From JBMNNU01 sp050942695 (GTDB lineage Bacteria > Chloroflexota > UBA6077), in NCBI GenBank assembly GCA_050942695.1, contig JBMNNU010000073.1, positions 1 through 13,234 of the forward strand: DNA of 13,234 bases. Reading direction: 5' to 3'. Below are positions 1 through 6,270 of the stretch, piece after piece. The position numbers and the translations under genes are program-made. Positions within the stretch are counted from its first letter, which is position 1; the number at the start of each line of letters is the position of its first letter. Below the pieces are notes generated by a model, which was given only the letters and a program-made list of their open reading frames with translations, had not been told where the DNA came from and did no database searches.

Positions 1-33
1 TAAATGCTCGATCGAAACGGGTCGTGCTCAGGC

Positions 34-993
34 CTAACAGCCGTTATCCAACACGGCTTCAATGTGGGCAAGCACGGTTGGTCCTCCGGATCCGGGCATC
101 CCGGTCTCGCGGACGCGAAGCTGCGGCACCGAGTAGAGCAGCTCGTCGAGGGCGGCGAGCGCGATCTCACGTTTGCTGGCACCGGGCAAGCGCTGCACTG
201 CCTGCTCCACCGCTGCCGAAATCGCGTCGGATACCCGTATAGACTCCTGGATGAGAGTGCGGCATTCATCCCCTAAGCGCGTCGGGTCGTTGATCGGGCT
301 TCCACCGATGAAGGCATGTCCCAACCCCAACATTCGAAGATCCAGCTCGAGCATCTTGGAGAGGGAGTTACGGTAGTTAGCGGCATCGAAATAGTAGGGA
401 AACCCACCTGGCCTGAAACCCTGCCCCTGGATGGCGTCTCCTGTCAGCAGCACTCCCTCCGAGTCCCAGTAGTAAACCAGTTGGCCGGGCGTGTGGCCTG
501 GAACATGGACGGCTCGCAGCTCTACACCCTTGCCCAGATCCACGACCTCCCCATCTGTTAGCCTCATATCGATATCGGCCTTGGCAGCGCCCGCCCCGAT
601 CGATACGAACTCCCGTCGCTGCTCCACAACGCTTCGCGGAAATTCCAGGGCTACAAGAGGTTTACAGTGAAAGTCGATCTCATTCTCAAGGTTGCAGGCC
701 ATCGGCTCGTCTGCAGGATGAATGTAGATCGTCGCGCCCGACGCCTGTTTTACTATACGATTGCCTCCTGCATGGTCGAGATGCCCGTGAGTGTTCAACA
801 GAATATCGACGTCGGATAGGGTCAATTCGATCTCAGCTAGGGCGGCAGGCAGTACCTTTTGCGCTACGCCGACCGTCCCGCTGTCGACCAGTGCAACTCT
901 ATCCCCCTTTACGAGATAGAGGTAAACCGTTCCGCCTCCTTCGAATGGCGCATCAATCCGGTAGATCGAAGGGTGAACCCGCTTTGTGAACAT
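34..993 (-). CDS. MBL-fold metallo-hydrolase
   Basis: Predicted metallo-beta-lactamase-fold hydrolase of 319 residues, probably cytoplasmic, as no signal peptide is seen. The metal-binding motif HxHxDH is complete at residues 69-74 (THGHLDHAGG), followed by H167 (HVPGHTPGQ), D186 (LLTGDA) and H226 (LGLGHAF), the usual set for a dinuclear metal site of the glyoxalase II-like group. The substrate cannot be read from the sequence; thioester or lactone hydrolysis is possible. The start is set at the ATG at 993 because GGGAGG lies 5 bases upstream and homology begins there. The frame stays open to 1233, but that extension reads through the upstream thioesterase relic out of its own frame. The gene lies 47 bases downstream of that relic on the same strand and may share its promoter at 1314-1343. 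The C-terminal third (about 235-319) is helical and without recognised motifs. Confidence 0.88.
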   Translation of the reverse strand: MFTKRVHPSIYRIDAPFEGGGTVYLYLVKGDRVALVDSGTVGVAQKVLPAALAEIELTLSDVDILLNTHGHLDHAGGNRIVKQASGATIYIHPADEPMACNLENEIDFHCKPLVALEFPRSVVEQRREFVSIGAGAAKADIDMRLTDGEVVDLGKGVELRAVHVPGHTPGQLVYYWDSEGVLLTGDAIQGQGFRPGGFPYYFDAANYRNSLSKMLELDLRMLGLGHAFIGGSPINDPTRLGDECRTLIQESIRVSDAISAAVEQAVQRLPGASKREIALAALDELLYSVPQLRVRETGMPGSGGPTVLAHIEAVLDNGC

Positions 994-1040
994 TTGACCC
1001 TCCCAAGGTAAAGAATTAAATCCGATATTCAGGTGGCCAT

Positions 1041-1288
1041 TCACATCTTTCCGGCTTTTTTCGCCACCTTCTGGGAGAAGCGCTCTGAGTCGATGACGTA
1101 GCGCTCGAGACTGCCGGAGCAGATGGTATCTATACCAACTCAAGCAACCCAACGAGAAAGCCGGTAGCAAAGATCTCCGGCATGGCCTGCAATTCAGGGG
1201 CTTTCGGGTATAGCGCCGGCACGGTCTTGGCATAGGATACCGGAAACTTGAGCTGATGCACTATGCCGGGGAGCAGCGATTCTTTCAC
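1041..1288 (-). pseudogene. Remnant of FlK-like acyl-CoA thioesterase, internal deletion
   Basis: Two pieces of one thioesterase-family gene are seen on the minus strand in different frames. The 5' piece (GTG at 1288 to about 1133) encodes LLPGIVHQLKFPVSYAKTVP, then MPEIFATGFLVGLLEL, matching the N-terminal half of small hot-dog-fold thioesterases related to fluoroacetyl-CoA thioesterase FlK. A TAG follows at once. The 3' piece, in another frame from about 1133 to the TGA at 1041, encodes IDTICSGSLERYVIDSERF and then SQKVAKKAGKM, matching the family's C-terminus. The pieces total 248 bases, not a multiple of three, whereas family members are about 130-140 residues. About 50-55 central residues are therefore missing, including the segment that normally carries the catalytic histidine. 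GTG 1288 is preferred over ATG 1315, because the latter overlaps the -10 element TATAAT, and GGGGGT precedes the GTG. Family recognition is from memory of the motifs, without a search. An assembly error is the alternative. Confidence 0.75.
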
Positions 1289-1313
1289 GTTGACCCCCGT
1301 TGATTTATCCCGC

Positions 1314-1343
1314 ATTATACCTCGATGTAGATGTAGTTCTGAA
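1314..1343 (-). promoter_or_regulatory. Sigma70-type promoter upstream of thioesterase relic and MBL gene
   Basis: On the minus strand a perfect TATAAT occupies 1319-1314, with a 4/6 -35 match TTCAGA at 1343-1338 and an 18-base spacer. Transcription would start near 1307-1308, about 20 bases upstream of the GTG at 1288. It would cover both the thioesterase remnant and the intact MBL-fold gene, so the promoter may survive because it still serves the downstream gene. Confidence 0.55.
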
Positions 1344-1410
1344 ACAGTGTGATATCATCAACCTCGGCACCCGGCTTGCTGAGATAACCGCTCCGGCGAA
1401 TCGTTCTTTT

Positions 1411-1416
1411 AGGAGG
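1411..1416 (+). promoter_or_regulatory. Ribosome binding site for OsmC-family gene (TTG start)
   Basis: AGGAGG at 1411-1416 lies 11 bases before the TTG at 1428, or 9 bases if the overlapping GGGAG is counted. The spacing is long, but no ATG or GTG in frame gives a better fit, and the family's N-terminus (AKITTSYKG) begins directly after the TTG. Confidence 0.6.
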
Positions 1417-1427
1417 GAGATCGAGAG

Positions 1428-1850
1428 TTGGCAAAGATCACTACCAGCTACAAAGGCAACATGCTGTTCGAGTCGCAAATGGGCAAGCACAAGCTGACTA
1501 TAGACGTACCGCCGGCTATGGGTGGTAGCGACCGGGGGCCTATACCCCCTGATCTCTTCGTAGCGTCTCTAGGAAGCTGTATCGGAGCATTTGTAGCTCA
1601 ATACTGCGAGAATCACGGTATCGATACCGAGGGGATGACGATCGATATGACATTCGAGAAGGTCGAAGATCCTACCAGGCTTGTCGATCTTAAGGCCACC
1701 GTAAATCTACCCAAGGGAGATTGCAAGCAGCGCATCGAGGCTATCCGGCGTGTTGCCGAACACTGCCCCGTACACGAAACCATCACTACGATGCGGGGAT
1801 TAGAGATAGAGATCCTGGGCCAGGGCCAGTGCAAAATAGACACAGATTGA
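1428..1850 (+). CDS. OsmC/Ohr-family peroxidase-like protein
   Basis: A 140-residue protein of the OsmC superfamily, small cytoplasmic dimers whose two cysteines reduce organic or fatty-acid hydroperoxides. Seen directly: C51 within PPDLFVASLGSCIGAF (the PxxLxxxSLGxC helix motif) and C113 in EHCPVHET (the second-cysteine motif CPVH.T), so both redox cysteines are present. Full length matches the YhfA-like group better than Ohr, and the exact substrate cannot be told. The start is TTG at 1428, which fits the AGGAGG at 1411. The gene is divergent from the thioesterase remnant across about 140 bases. A possible extended -10 (TGATATCAT, 1350-1358) lies in that gap, but no convincing -35 was seen. 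The inositol-phosphatase-family gene follows 66 bases later with its own promoter. Confidence 0.88.
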   Translation: MAKITTSYKGNMLFESQMGKHKLTIDVPPAMGGSDRGPIPPDLFVASLGSCIGAFVAQYCENHGIDTEGMTIDMTFEKVEDPTRLVDLKATVNLPKGDCKQRIEAIRRVAEHCPVHETITTMRGLEIEILGQGQCKIDTD

Positions 1851-1900
1851 GATGGAGGGCCGCTACCATAGCTCTTTGGGGTGCCGAGCGTTCGTCTCCG

Positions 1901-1909
1901 TGCTATAAT
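1901..1909 (+). promoter_or_regulatory. Extended -10 promoter giving a probable leaderless mRNA
   Basis: TGCTATAAT at 1901-1909 is a perfect extended -10 element (TGn plus TATAAT). Seven bases separate the last T from the ATG at 1917, so the transcript would begin at about 1916-1917. No Shine-Dalgarno sequence lies before that ATG, which agrees with leaderless translation. No good -35 was found, as is common for extended -10 promoters. Confidence 0.6.
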
Positions 1910-1916
1910 TTGCCCG

Positions 1917-2744
1917 ATGAACAACCGAACTGACGAACTCCATCTGGCTACCCTGGCTGAGGTAGCTGCCTCCGCTGCAAAAGCGGCAGGAACCGTCCTG
2001 TTAGATCACTGGAAGAACGGTTACGCCATTCATTTTAAAGGTGATATCGACCTCGTTACCGATGCCGACCGCCAGGCTGAGGCGACCATCGTGTCGTTGA
2101 TCCGTTCGCGCTTCCCCGATCACGAGATCCTCGCGGAGGAGGGCAGCGGCAGCGGAGGAACAGCTTCATCGAGCTATCGATGGATCATCGATCCTCTGGA
2201 TGGAACAACGAACTACGCCCATCGGTACCCCCATTTCGCCGTATCCATCGCTGTGGAACAAGCCGGGGCTATTATCGTTGGGACGGTATACGATCCCGTC
2301 CTCGGCGAGCTGTTCGAAGCTCGCGTCGGAGAGGGTGCATATCTCAACGGCCGGCCGCTCCAAGTCTCTTCTGTGGACCGACTCTTGCGTGCCTTGCTGT
2401 GTACCGGGTTTCCGTACGATAGGAAGCTTTTCAAACCTTGTCTAAACCGGTGGGAGTACTTCATACGAAGGTCGCAAGCGGTTCGACGAGACGGATCTGC
2501 CGCTCTGGATGTCTGCTATGTGGCAGCCGGGCGCTTCGATGGATACTGGGAAGAACATCTAGCTCCCTGGGACGTCGCAGCCGGTGTGCTGATAGTACGC
2601 GAAGCCGGAGGTATGGTGACCGGCCTGCAGGGACAAGAACCGGATATTTATCGTGGTGGAATCGTCGCCAGCAATGGGCTGATCCACGCCGAGCTATTGC
2701 AAGGTCTGTCGGATGCGGATACGTCCGTTCACCGAAACCTTTGA
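1917..2744 (+). CDS. Inositol monophosphatase family protein
   Basis: A 275-residue Mg-dependent sugar-phosphate phosphatase of the inositol monophosphatase/SuhB fold. Metal-site motifs are in order: the EE pair at 74-75 (ILAEEG), DPLDGTTN at 92-99 (D92 and D95 bind metal, with the GTT phosphate-binding turn), and WDVAAG at 218-223 with D219. Substrates in the family include inositol-1-phosphate, histidinol phosphate, fructose-1,6-bisphosphate and PAP, and the sequence does not decide among them. The start is the ATG at 1917. A GTG 36 bases upstream keeps the frame open but would lie upstream of the promoter's start site. The mRNA is probably leaderless. The gene converges with the receiver-protein gene across a 37-base gap with no clear terminator. 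Confidence 0.9.
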   Translation: MNNRTDELHLATLAEVAASAAKAAGTVLLDHWKNGYAIHFKGDIDLVTDADRQAEATIVSLIRSRFPDHEILAEEGSGSGGTASSSYRWIIDPLDGTTNYAHRYPHFAVSIAVEQAGAIIVGTVYDPVLGELFEARVGEGAYLNGRPLQVSSVDRLLRALLCTGFPYDRKLFKPCLNRWEYFIRRSQAVRRDGSAALDVCYVAAGRFDGYWEEHLAPWDVAAGVLIVREAGGMVTGLQGQEPDIYRGGIVASNGLIHAELLQGLSDADTSVHRNL

Positions 2745-2781
2745 TGGGTTGTTTGCTCCCTGGGTTACGGGTGAAAACGGT

Positions 2782-3165
2782 TCAGGCTACGGCCTGGTTC
2801 AAACCGATAACAGATCGCACGGCGTGAAGCAATTGTTCGATATAAAAAGGTTTGCCGATGGTCACGTGCCCTTTCGGCAATACCGCGCGGCGAAGGGCAT
2901 CGGGGGCCGCCGTGATAAAAATAACCGGCGTATGTTCGAATCCTGGGCGCTTTTGCAACTGCTGGAGAAACTGGATCCCATCCATGGAGGGCATAGCCAG
3001 GTCCAGCGTGATAACGGCTGGATGCACCGTATTGAGACAGGCCAGAGCTTCCTTACCGCCGGAACATTCCACTACTTCATGACCGGCGTCCCTGAGCACT
3101 TCCGCGATAAGCTGCCTGATAGCCGTGTCGTCGTCGACAACCAGTATCGGCCGCTGTTTTTGCAT
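2782..3165 (-). CDS. Stand-alone response regulator receiver protein
   Basis: A 127-residue CheY-like receiver domain with no output domain. Seen: the acidic triad D11-D12-D13 (ILVVDDD), the phospho-acceptor D55 (VITLDLAMPSMDG), T85 (VIFITA) and K105 in GKPF, so all phosphorylation residues are present. It would be phosphorylated by a histidine kinase and act through protein contacts. No kinase gene is in this window. The start is the ATG at 3165, preceded by AGGGGG about 9 bases upstream. The frame also has an ATG at 3186 and stays open to 3219, but family homology begins around residue 6 of the chosen form. The gene is divergent from the aminotransferase (86-base gap) and convergent with the phosphatase gene. 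Confidence 0.88.
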   Translation of the reverse strand: MQKQRPILVVDDDTAIRQLIAEVLRDAGHEVVECSGGKEALACLNTVHPAVITLDLAMPSMDGIQFLQQLQKRPGFEHTPVIFITAAPDALRRAVLPKGHVTIGKPFYIEQLLHAVRSVIGLNQAVA

Positions 3166-3251
3166 TCCTGCAGACCCCCTAGCCATTACAGCGGTAACGA
3201 TTTGCAAGATGCAGACCAATAAACAACAAGTAGGAATCCAAGGGAGGAACG

Positions 3252-4097
3252 ATGTCCATAGAGGTGTTACTTAACGGCCGCTTCGTTCCAATCGAAGAGG
3301 CTGTTGTATCCGTAGACAACCGCGGTTTTCATTTCGCAGAGAGCGTATACGAGGTGGTTAGGGTCTATCGTGGCCGTCCATTCGAATTGGATCGCCACGT
3401 TCGGCGCTTGCAGGCCAGCTTAGAGGCTATAGGTATAGAGCTGGGAGACGGCCTGCAGCAATTCGTGACGCAATCCCTCGAGCTGCTTCGTAGAAGTGGG
3501 CTCGAAGAGGCTTCTATCTACTACCAGGTTACCTCGGGAGAGGCGCGCCGAATCCACCTCGCGCCCCCGAATCTAACCCCAACCACCTTTGCCATGGTAT
3601 CGCCAGCTTCCCCTCCCCCGGAAAAGCTCCGGCAGGAAGGCATCAAGGTTATCACGATCCCGGATAGCCGCTGGGCAATGTGTTATGTAAAGACAACTAT
3701 GCTGCTCCCCAATACTCTCGCAAAGCGCCGCGCGGCCGAGGCAGGGTGCCAGGATGCGCTGTTCATACGCGACGGTTTTCTCATGGAGTCCACCGCCGGA
3801 AACGCCTTCGCTGTCTTCGGCGATACCCTTTGCACACCCCCTAAGAGCAACTACATCCTCCATGGAGTAACTAGAGAGGTGCTATTGCAACTGGCCGACA
3901 GGGAGGGCATAGCTTGCAAAGAGGCGCCGATACCGGTCGATAAACTTTACAGTGCTGACGAGCTGTTCATCACAGGCACAGTGTCCGAACTGCTCCCGAT
4001 CATCTCTGTCGACGGCAGGAGCATTGGCAGTGGGAGACCTGGCCCGATGTTCTCTCGTCTTCTAGAGATATACAGGCGCTACGCCACCGGAGAGTAG
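3252..4097 (+). CDS. dat: Class IV aminotransferase, probable D-amino-acid transaminase
   Basis: A 281-residue PLP-dependent fold-type IV transaminase. D-amino-acid transaminase interconverts D-alanine and 2-oxoglutarate with pyruvate and D-glutamate for cell-wall synthesis. Seen: the predicted PLP lysine K147 (CYVKTTMLLPN), E179 in FLMESTAGN (cofactor-ring glutamate), and THE STRETCH around ILHGVTREV (202-210) near the phosphate site. The trio characteristic of Bacillus D-amino-acid transaminase is kept: Y33 (SVYEVV), R100 and H102 (RRIH), which in that enzyme bind the substrate carboxylate. This favours D-amino-acid transaminase over branched-chain aminotransferase or aminodeoxychorismate lyase, though biochemical specificity in this family is easily misjudged. 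GGGAGG lies 4 bases before the ATG. It has no close operon partner. Confidence 0.8.
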   Translation: MSIEVLLNGRFVPIEEAVVSVDNRGFHFAESVYEVVRVYRGRPFELDRHVRRLQASLEAIGIELGDGLQQFVTQSLELLRRSGLEEASIYYQVTSGEARRIHLAPPNLTPTTFAMVSPASPPPEKLRQEGIKVITIPDSRWAMCYVKTTMLLPNTLAKRRAAEAGCQDALFIRDGFLMESTAGNAFAVFGDTLCTPPKSNYILHGVTREVLLQLADREGIACKEAPIPVDKLYSADELFITGTVSELLPIISVDGRSIGSGRPGPMFSRLLEIYRRYATGE

Positions 4098-4110
4098 CAG
4101 TGCCCATAAA

Positions 4111-4165
4111 AGTCCGGTAGGGGCAAGGAGATGCTCGCTTTGCTGTCTCTTCGCCCCCACCGACT
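4111..4165. repeat. Long imperfect hairpin downstream of the aminotransferase
   Basis: The arm at 4111-4131 pairs with 4146-4165: about 20 base pairs, with one bulged C, two A-C mismatches and one G-U pair, closed by a 14-base loop. No T-run follows on either side, so this is not a classical intrinsic terminator. It begins 13 bases after the aminotransferase stop and could stabilise that mRNA's 3' end. Confidence 0.6.
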
Positions 4166-4245
4166 GACCATCTCCAAGGATAGCGCATAGCCCTGTGCCA
4201 TGCCGTCCACGTTGACATGCATTATCTAGGATGGCGTATACAAAC

Positions 4246-4328
4246 GAGGACTGCAGGGCAGAGCGCCCTGGGCTACAGACGACGATAGAGGACCGCAGGA
4301 ACAGGTCTCTGCGCTACAGACGACGATA
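4246..4328. repeat. Two tandem palindromic repeat units of 41-42 bases
   Basis: Unit 1 (4246-4287) and unit 2 (4288-4328) both begin with GAGGAC and end with CTACAGACGACGATA. A 17-base identical segment lies at 4272-4288 and 4313-4329. The middles differ in sequence, yet each is a palindrome: CAGGGC/GCCCTG around AGAGC in unit 1 (4254-4270) and CGCAG/CTGCG in unit 2 (4294-4313). This looks like a dispersed intergenic hairpin repeat. No coding potential is seen. Confidence 0.65.
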
Positions 4329-4459
4329 GCCATGGCTGTTCCCGGAAACGTGGCGGGCGCCCCACCCCCTAGCCAGGACTCGACAGTCCGGATGTCAGGA
4401 GTTATCATTAGTTTCTAAGCTTATTGCGTTGAAAAGTAATAATTATTGGCTTATGTCTC
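4329..4459. other. Rest of the gene-free gap before miaB
   Basis: This stretch holds a short hairpin (GGACT/AGTCC, 4376-4389) and then an AT-rich tract (about 4400-4452) just upstream of miaB. The tract probably contains the miaB promoter, but I could not place -35 and -10 boxes with confidence. No gene is seen. Confidence 0.4.
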
Positions 4460-4465
4460 AGGAGG
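4460..4465 (+). promoter_or_regulatory. Ribosome binding site deciding the miaB TTG start
   Basis: AGGAGG at 4460-4465 lies 5 bases before the TTG at 4471. In-frame alternatives (TTG 4429, ATG 4453) have no such site. The ATG at 4453 lies upstream of this site, so it cannot be served by it. Confidence 0.8.
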
Positions 4466-4470
4466 AACCT

Positions 4471-5766
4471 TTGTCTACCCGCTATCACCTGTGGATCAGC
4501 GGCTGCCAGATGAACGATACCGAGGCTCGGCTGCTGGCCGACGCCCTCGATGCCGCCGGATTCCAGCCCGTGAACTGCTTCGAGGAGGCCGACGCCGTCA
4601 TCCTGTTCACCTGCAGCGTCAGGCAGAGCGCAGAAAACCGGGTGCACGGACAGTTAGGCCATCTGAAGGGGCTCAAAGCGCGGCGTCCTGATCTGGTGCT
4701 CTGCGTAGCAGGCTGTATGGCGGGAGGCGATCGAGAAGAGCTGCGCCGTCGCTATCCATTCGTGGACCTCTTCGTGAGCCCTACTGAGGCGGACGATCTC
4801 CCCAACAAGGTGATCTCCCTTATTCGTCAACAATCTGGTTGCGTCACATCACCAGGCGGTTATCTGCGGGAGGTGCCAGTCTCCGTAGGTATTACTGCCA
4901 TCCGTGGTTGCGATAAATACTGCTCTTACTGCATAGTTCCCTACAGGCGTGGCCCGCAGGTGAGCCGGACCGCGCAGGAGATAGTATCCGAGGCCTCTGA
5001 TCTCATCTCTAGAGGCGCTAGAGAGATCGTCTTGCTCGGGCAAACCGTTGACTCATGGGGAAAAGATCTCGAACCGAGACAACGATTCGCTTCTCTCTTA
5101 CAGGAGGTAGCCCAGTTACCCGGTTTGGCTAGGCTGCGCTTCCTGACCTCACACCCGGCAGATTTCACTCCGGATCTGATCGACGCGATGGCGAATATCC
5201 AACCCCTGTGCGAGGAGCTCAATCTGCCGCTTCAGGCCGGCGATGATGAAGTGCTGCGCCGCATGGCGAGGCCCTACACAACTCGTCGATACCTGGACCT
5301 GGTGGCAGAGATCCGCAAGACCATACCCGATATCGCTCTATCTACAGACATCATCGTCGGGTTTCCAGGGGAGACTGTAGAGCAGTTCGAGAAGACGGTA
5401 GAGGTGCTAAAGGCAGTAGAGTTCGATATCGTCCACGTTGCGGCCTACTCGCCAAGGATCGGCACGGCTGCCGAGCGGAAGATGGTTGACGACGTTCCCG
5501 CTGCGGAGAAGAAGCGTCGCCTCCACGTTGTGGAAAAGCTGCAGAAGGAGATCGCCATCCGGAAGAATAGGGCACTAGTGGGCTCTACTGTGGAGGTGCT
5601 AGTGGAGAATTGGGCTAAAGGAAAGTGGTCCGGAAGGACTCGCACCAACAAGCTGGTATTTTTCGAAAGCGACCAAGATCTGAAGGGAAAGCTTGTGCAG
5701 GTTCAGGTGAAAGCAGCCGGCCCATGGTCCCTTAGAGGTGTAATCGCAGACGCGGACACGCGGTGA
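4471..5766 (+). CDS. miaB: tRNA-2-methylthio-N6-dimethylallyladenosine synthase MiaB
   Basis: A radical-SAM methylthiotransferase of 431 residues that adds the 2-methylthio group to i6A37 of tRNAs reading UNN codons. The N-terminal UPF0004 domain carries cluster cysteines C12 (ISGCQMND), C48 (FTCSVRQSAENR) and C82 (VAGCMAG). The radical-SAM CxxxCxxC motif is C147, C151 and C154 (RGCDKYCSYC). GQTVDSWG (190-197), GFPGET (297-302) and YSPRIGT (326-332) are family landmarks, and a TRAM RNA-binding domain covers about 368-426. The segment NLPLQAGDDEVLRRM has A and D where the commoner family form has QSGS. The start is TTG 4471. The last codons (ADADTR) are made of GACGCGG-like repeat units shared with the downstream spacer. 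MtaB and RimO are less likely, given the GQTVDS and NRVHGQLG motifs. Confidence 0.93.
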   Translation: MSTRYHLWISGCQMNDTEARLLADALDAAGFQPVNCFEEADAVILFTCSVRQSAENRVHGQLGHLKGLKARRPDLVLCVAGCMAGGDREELRRRYPFVDLFVSPTEADDLPNKVISLIRQQSGCVTSPGGYLREVPVSVGITAIRGCDKYCSYCIVPYRRGPQVSRTAQEIVSEASDLISRGAREIVLLGQTVDSWGKDLEPRQRFASLLQEVAQLPGLARLRFLTSHPADFTPDLIDAMANIQPLCEELNLPLQAGDDEVLRRMARPYTTRRYLDLVAEIRKTIPDIALSTDIIVGFPGETVEQFEKTVEVLKAVEFDIVHVAAYSPRIGTAAERKMVDDVPAAEKKRRLHVVEKLQKEIAIRKNRALVGSTVEVLVENWAKGKWSGRTRTNKLVFFESDQDLKGKLVQVQVKAAGPWSLRGVIADADTR

Positions 5767-5809
5767 AGGATTTACCCTCAGCGTCCCCGCGTCTCCCCTT
5801 CTCCGCGTC
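5749..5809. repeat. GACGCGG heptamer repeats at the miaB 3' end
   Basis: GACGCGG lies at 5749-5755 inside the last codons of miaB, and its complement CCGCGTC occurs at 5787-5793 and again at 5803-5809. The first and second copies could pair as a 7-bp stem. The spacer between the miaB stop and the dtd stop is thus largely degenerate heptamer repeat. No convincing terminator T-run follows the pairing arms. Confidence 0.5.
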
Positions 5810-5817
5810 AGTATTTT

Positions 5818-6261
5818 TCATTCCCCAACAGTCAGGTTAATGGTTACTGGGCCGTCGTTATGCAGCATCACGTCCATGTGAGCGCCGAAGCGTCCGGTTT
5901 CCACCCGCAATCCGTATTTACGAATCGCTTCGGCAAAAAACTCCACCAAAGGCTCAGCGATTGCTGGGTCTGCAGCCCCAACGAAGCTAGGTCGTCTGCC
6001 CCGACTCGTGTCTGCGTAGAGGGTGAACTGAGACACCACCAGTATCTCCGCCCCGACGTCCAGGGCGGATAGGTTGAACTTACCCTCGGAGTCCTCGAAC
6101 ATCCTGAGGCGCACGACCTTGTCGGCCATCTTCAGCGCCTCCTGTTCAGTGTCCCCGTGGCCTACCCCAAGCAGGATAAGCCAGCCCGAAGCTATCCGCC
6201 CGACGACCACGTCGGCAACACGGACCTCTGCCTTGGAAACCCTCTGCAGGACCGCTCTCAT
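5818..6261 (-). CDS. dtd: D-aminoacyl-tRNA deacylase
   Basis: A 147-residue protein, the usual length for Dtd, which hydrolyses D-aminoacyl-tRNAs (D-Tyr-tRNA and others) so that D-amino acids do not enter or block translation. Motifs seen: SQFTL at 77-81 with T80, and the cross-subunit Gly-cisPro motif NDGPVT at 135-140 (G137, P138). The N-terminus MRAVLQRVSKAEV is typical and fixes the ATG at 6261. It follows the FmdB-type gene by 9 bases on the same strand, so the two are probably cotranscribed. Its stop is 51 bases from the convergent miaB stop. Confidence 0.95.
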   Translation of the reverse strand: MRAVLQRVSKAEVRVADVVVGRIASGWLILLGVGHGDTEQEALKMADKVVRLRMFEDSEGKFNLSALDVGAEILVVSQFTLYADTSRGRRPSFVGAADPAIAEPLVEFFAEAIRKYGLRVETGRFGAHMDVMLHNDGPVTINLTVGE

Positions 6262-6270
6262 ATTCGATGC

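Noticed and set aside
316..561. Plus-strand open frame opposite the MBL-fold gene
   Set aside because: Shadow of the HxHxDH-containing gene on the other strand; no start context and no family resemblance.
994..1233. Eighty-residue N-terminal extension of the MBL-fold protein
   Set aside because: The extension reads the thioesterase remnant in a third frame, has odd Arg/Cys/Leu composition, and a strong GGGAGG precedes the ATG at 993.
1881..1916. Upstream GTG start for the inositol-phosphatase-family protein
   Set aside because: It lies upstream of the predicted transcription start, has no ribosome site, and the added residues do not resemble the family N-terminus.
4246..4328. CRISPR array
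   Set aside because: Only two adjacent units, with no spacers of uniform length between identical repeats and no cas genes nearby.
5749..5817. Intrinsic terminator between miaB and dtd
   Set aside because: Possible stems come from heptamer repeats and are not directly followed by a T-run; the only TTTTT follows an unpaired copy.
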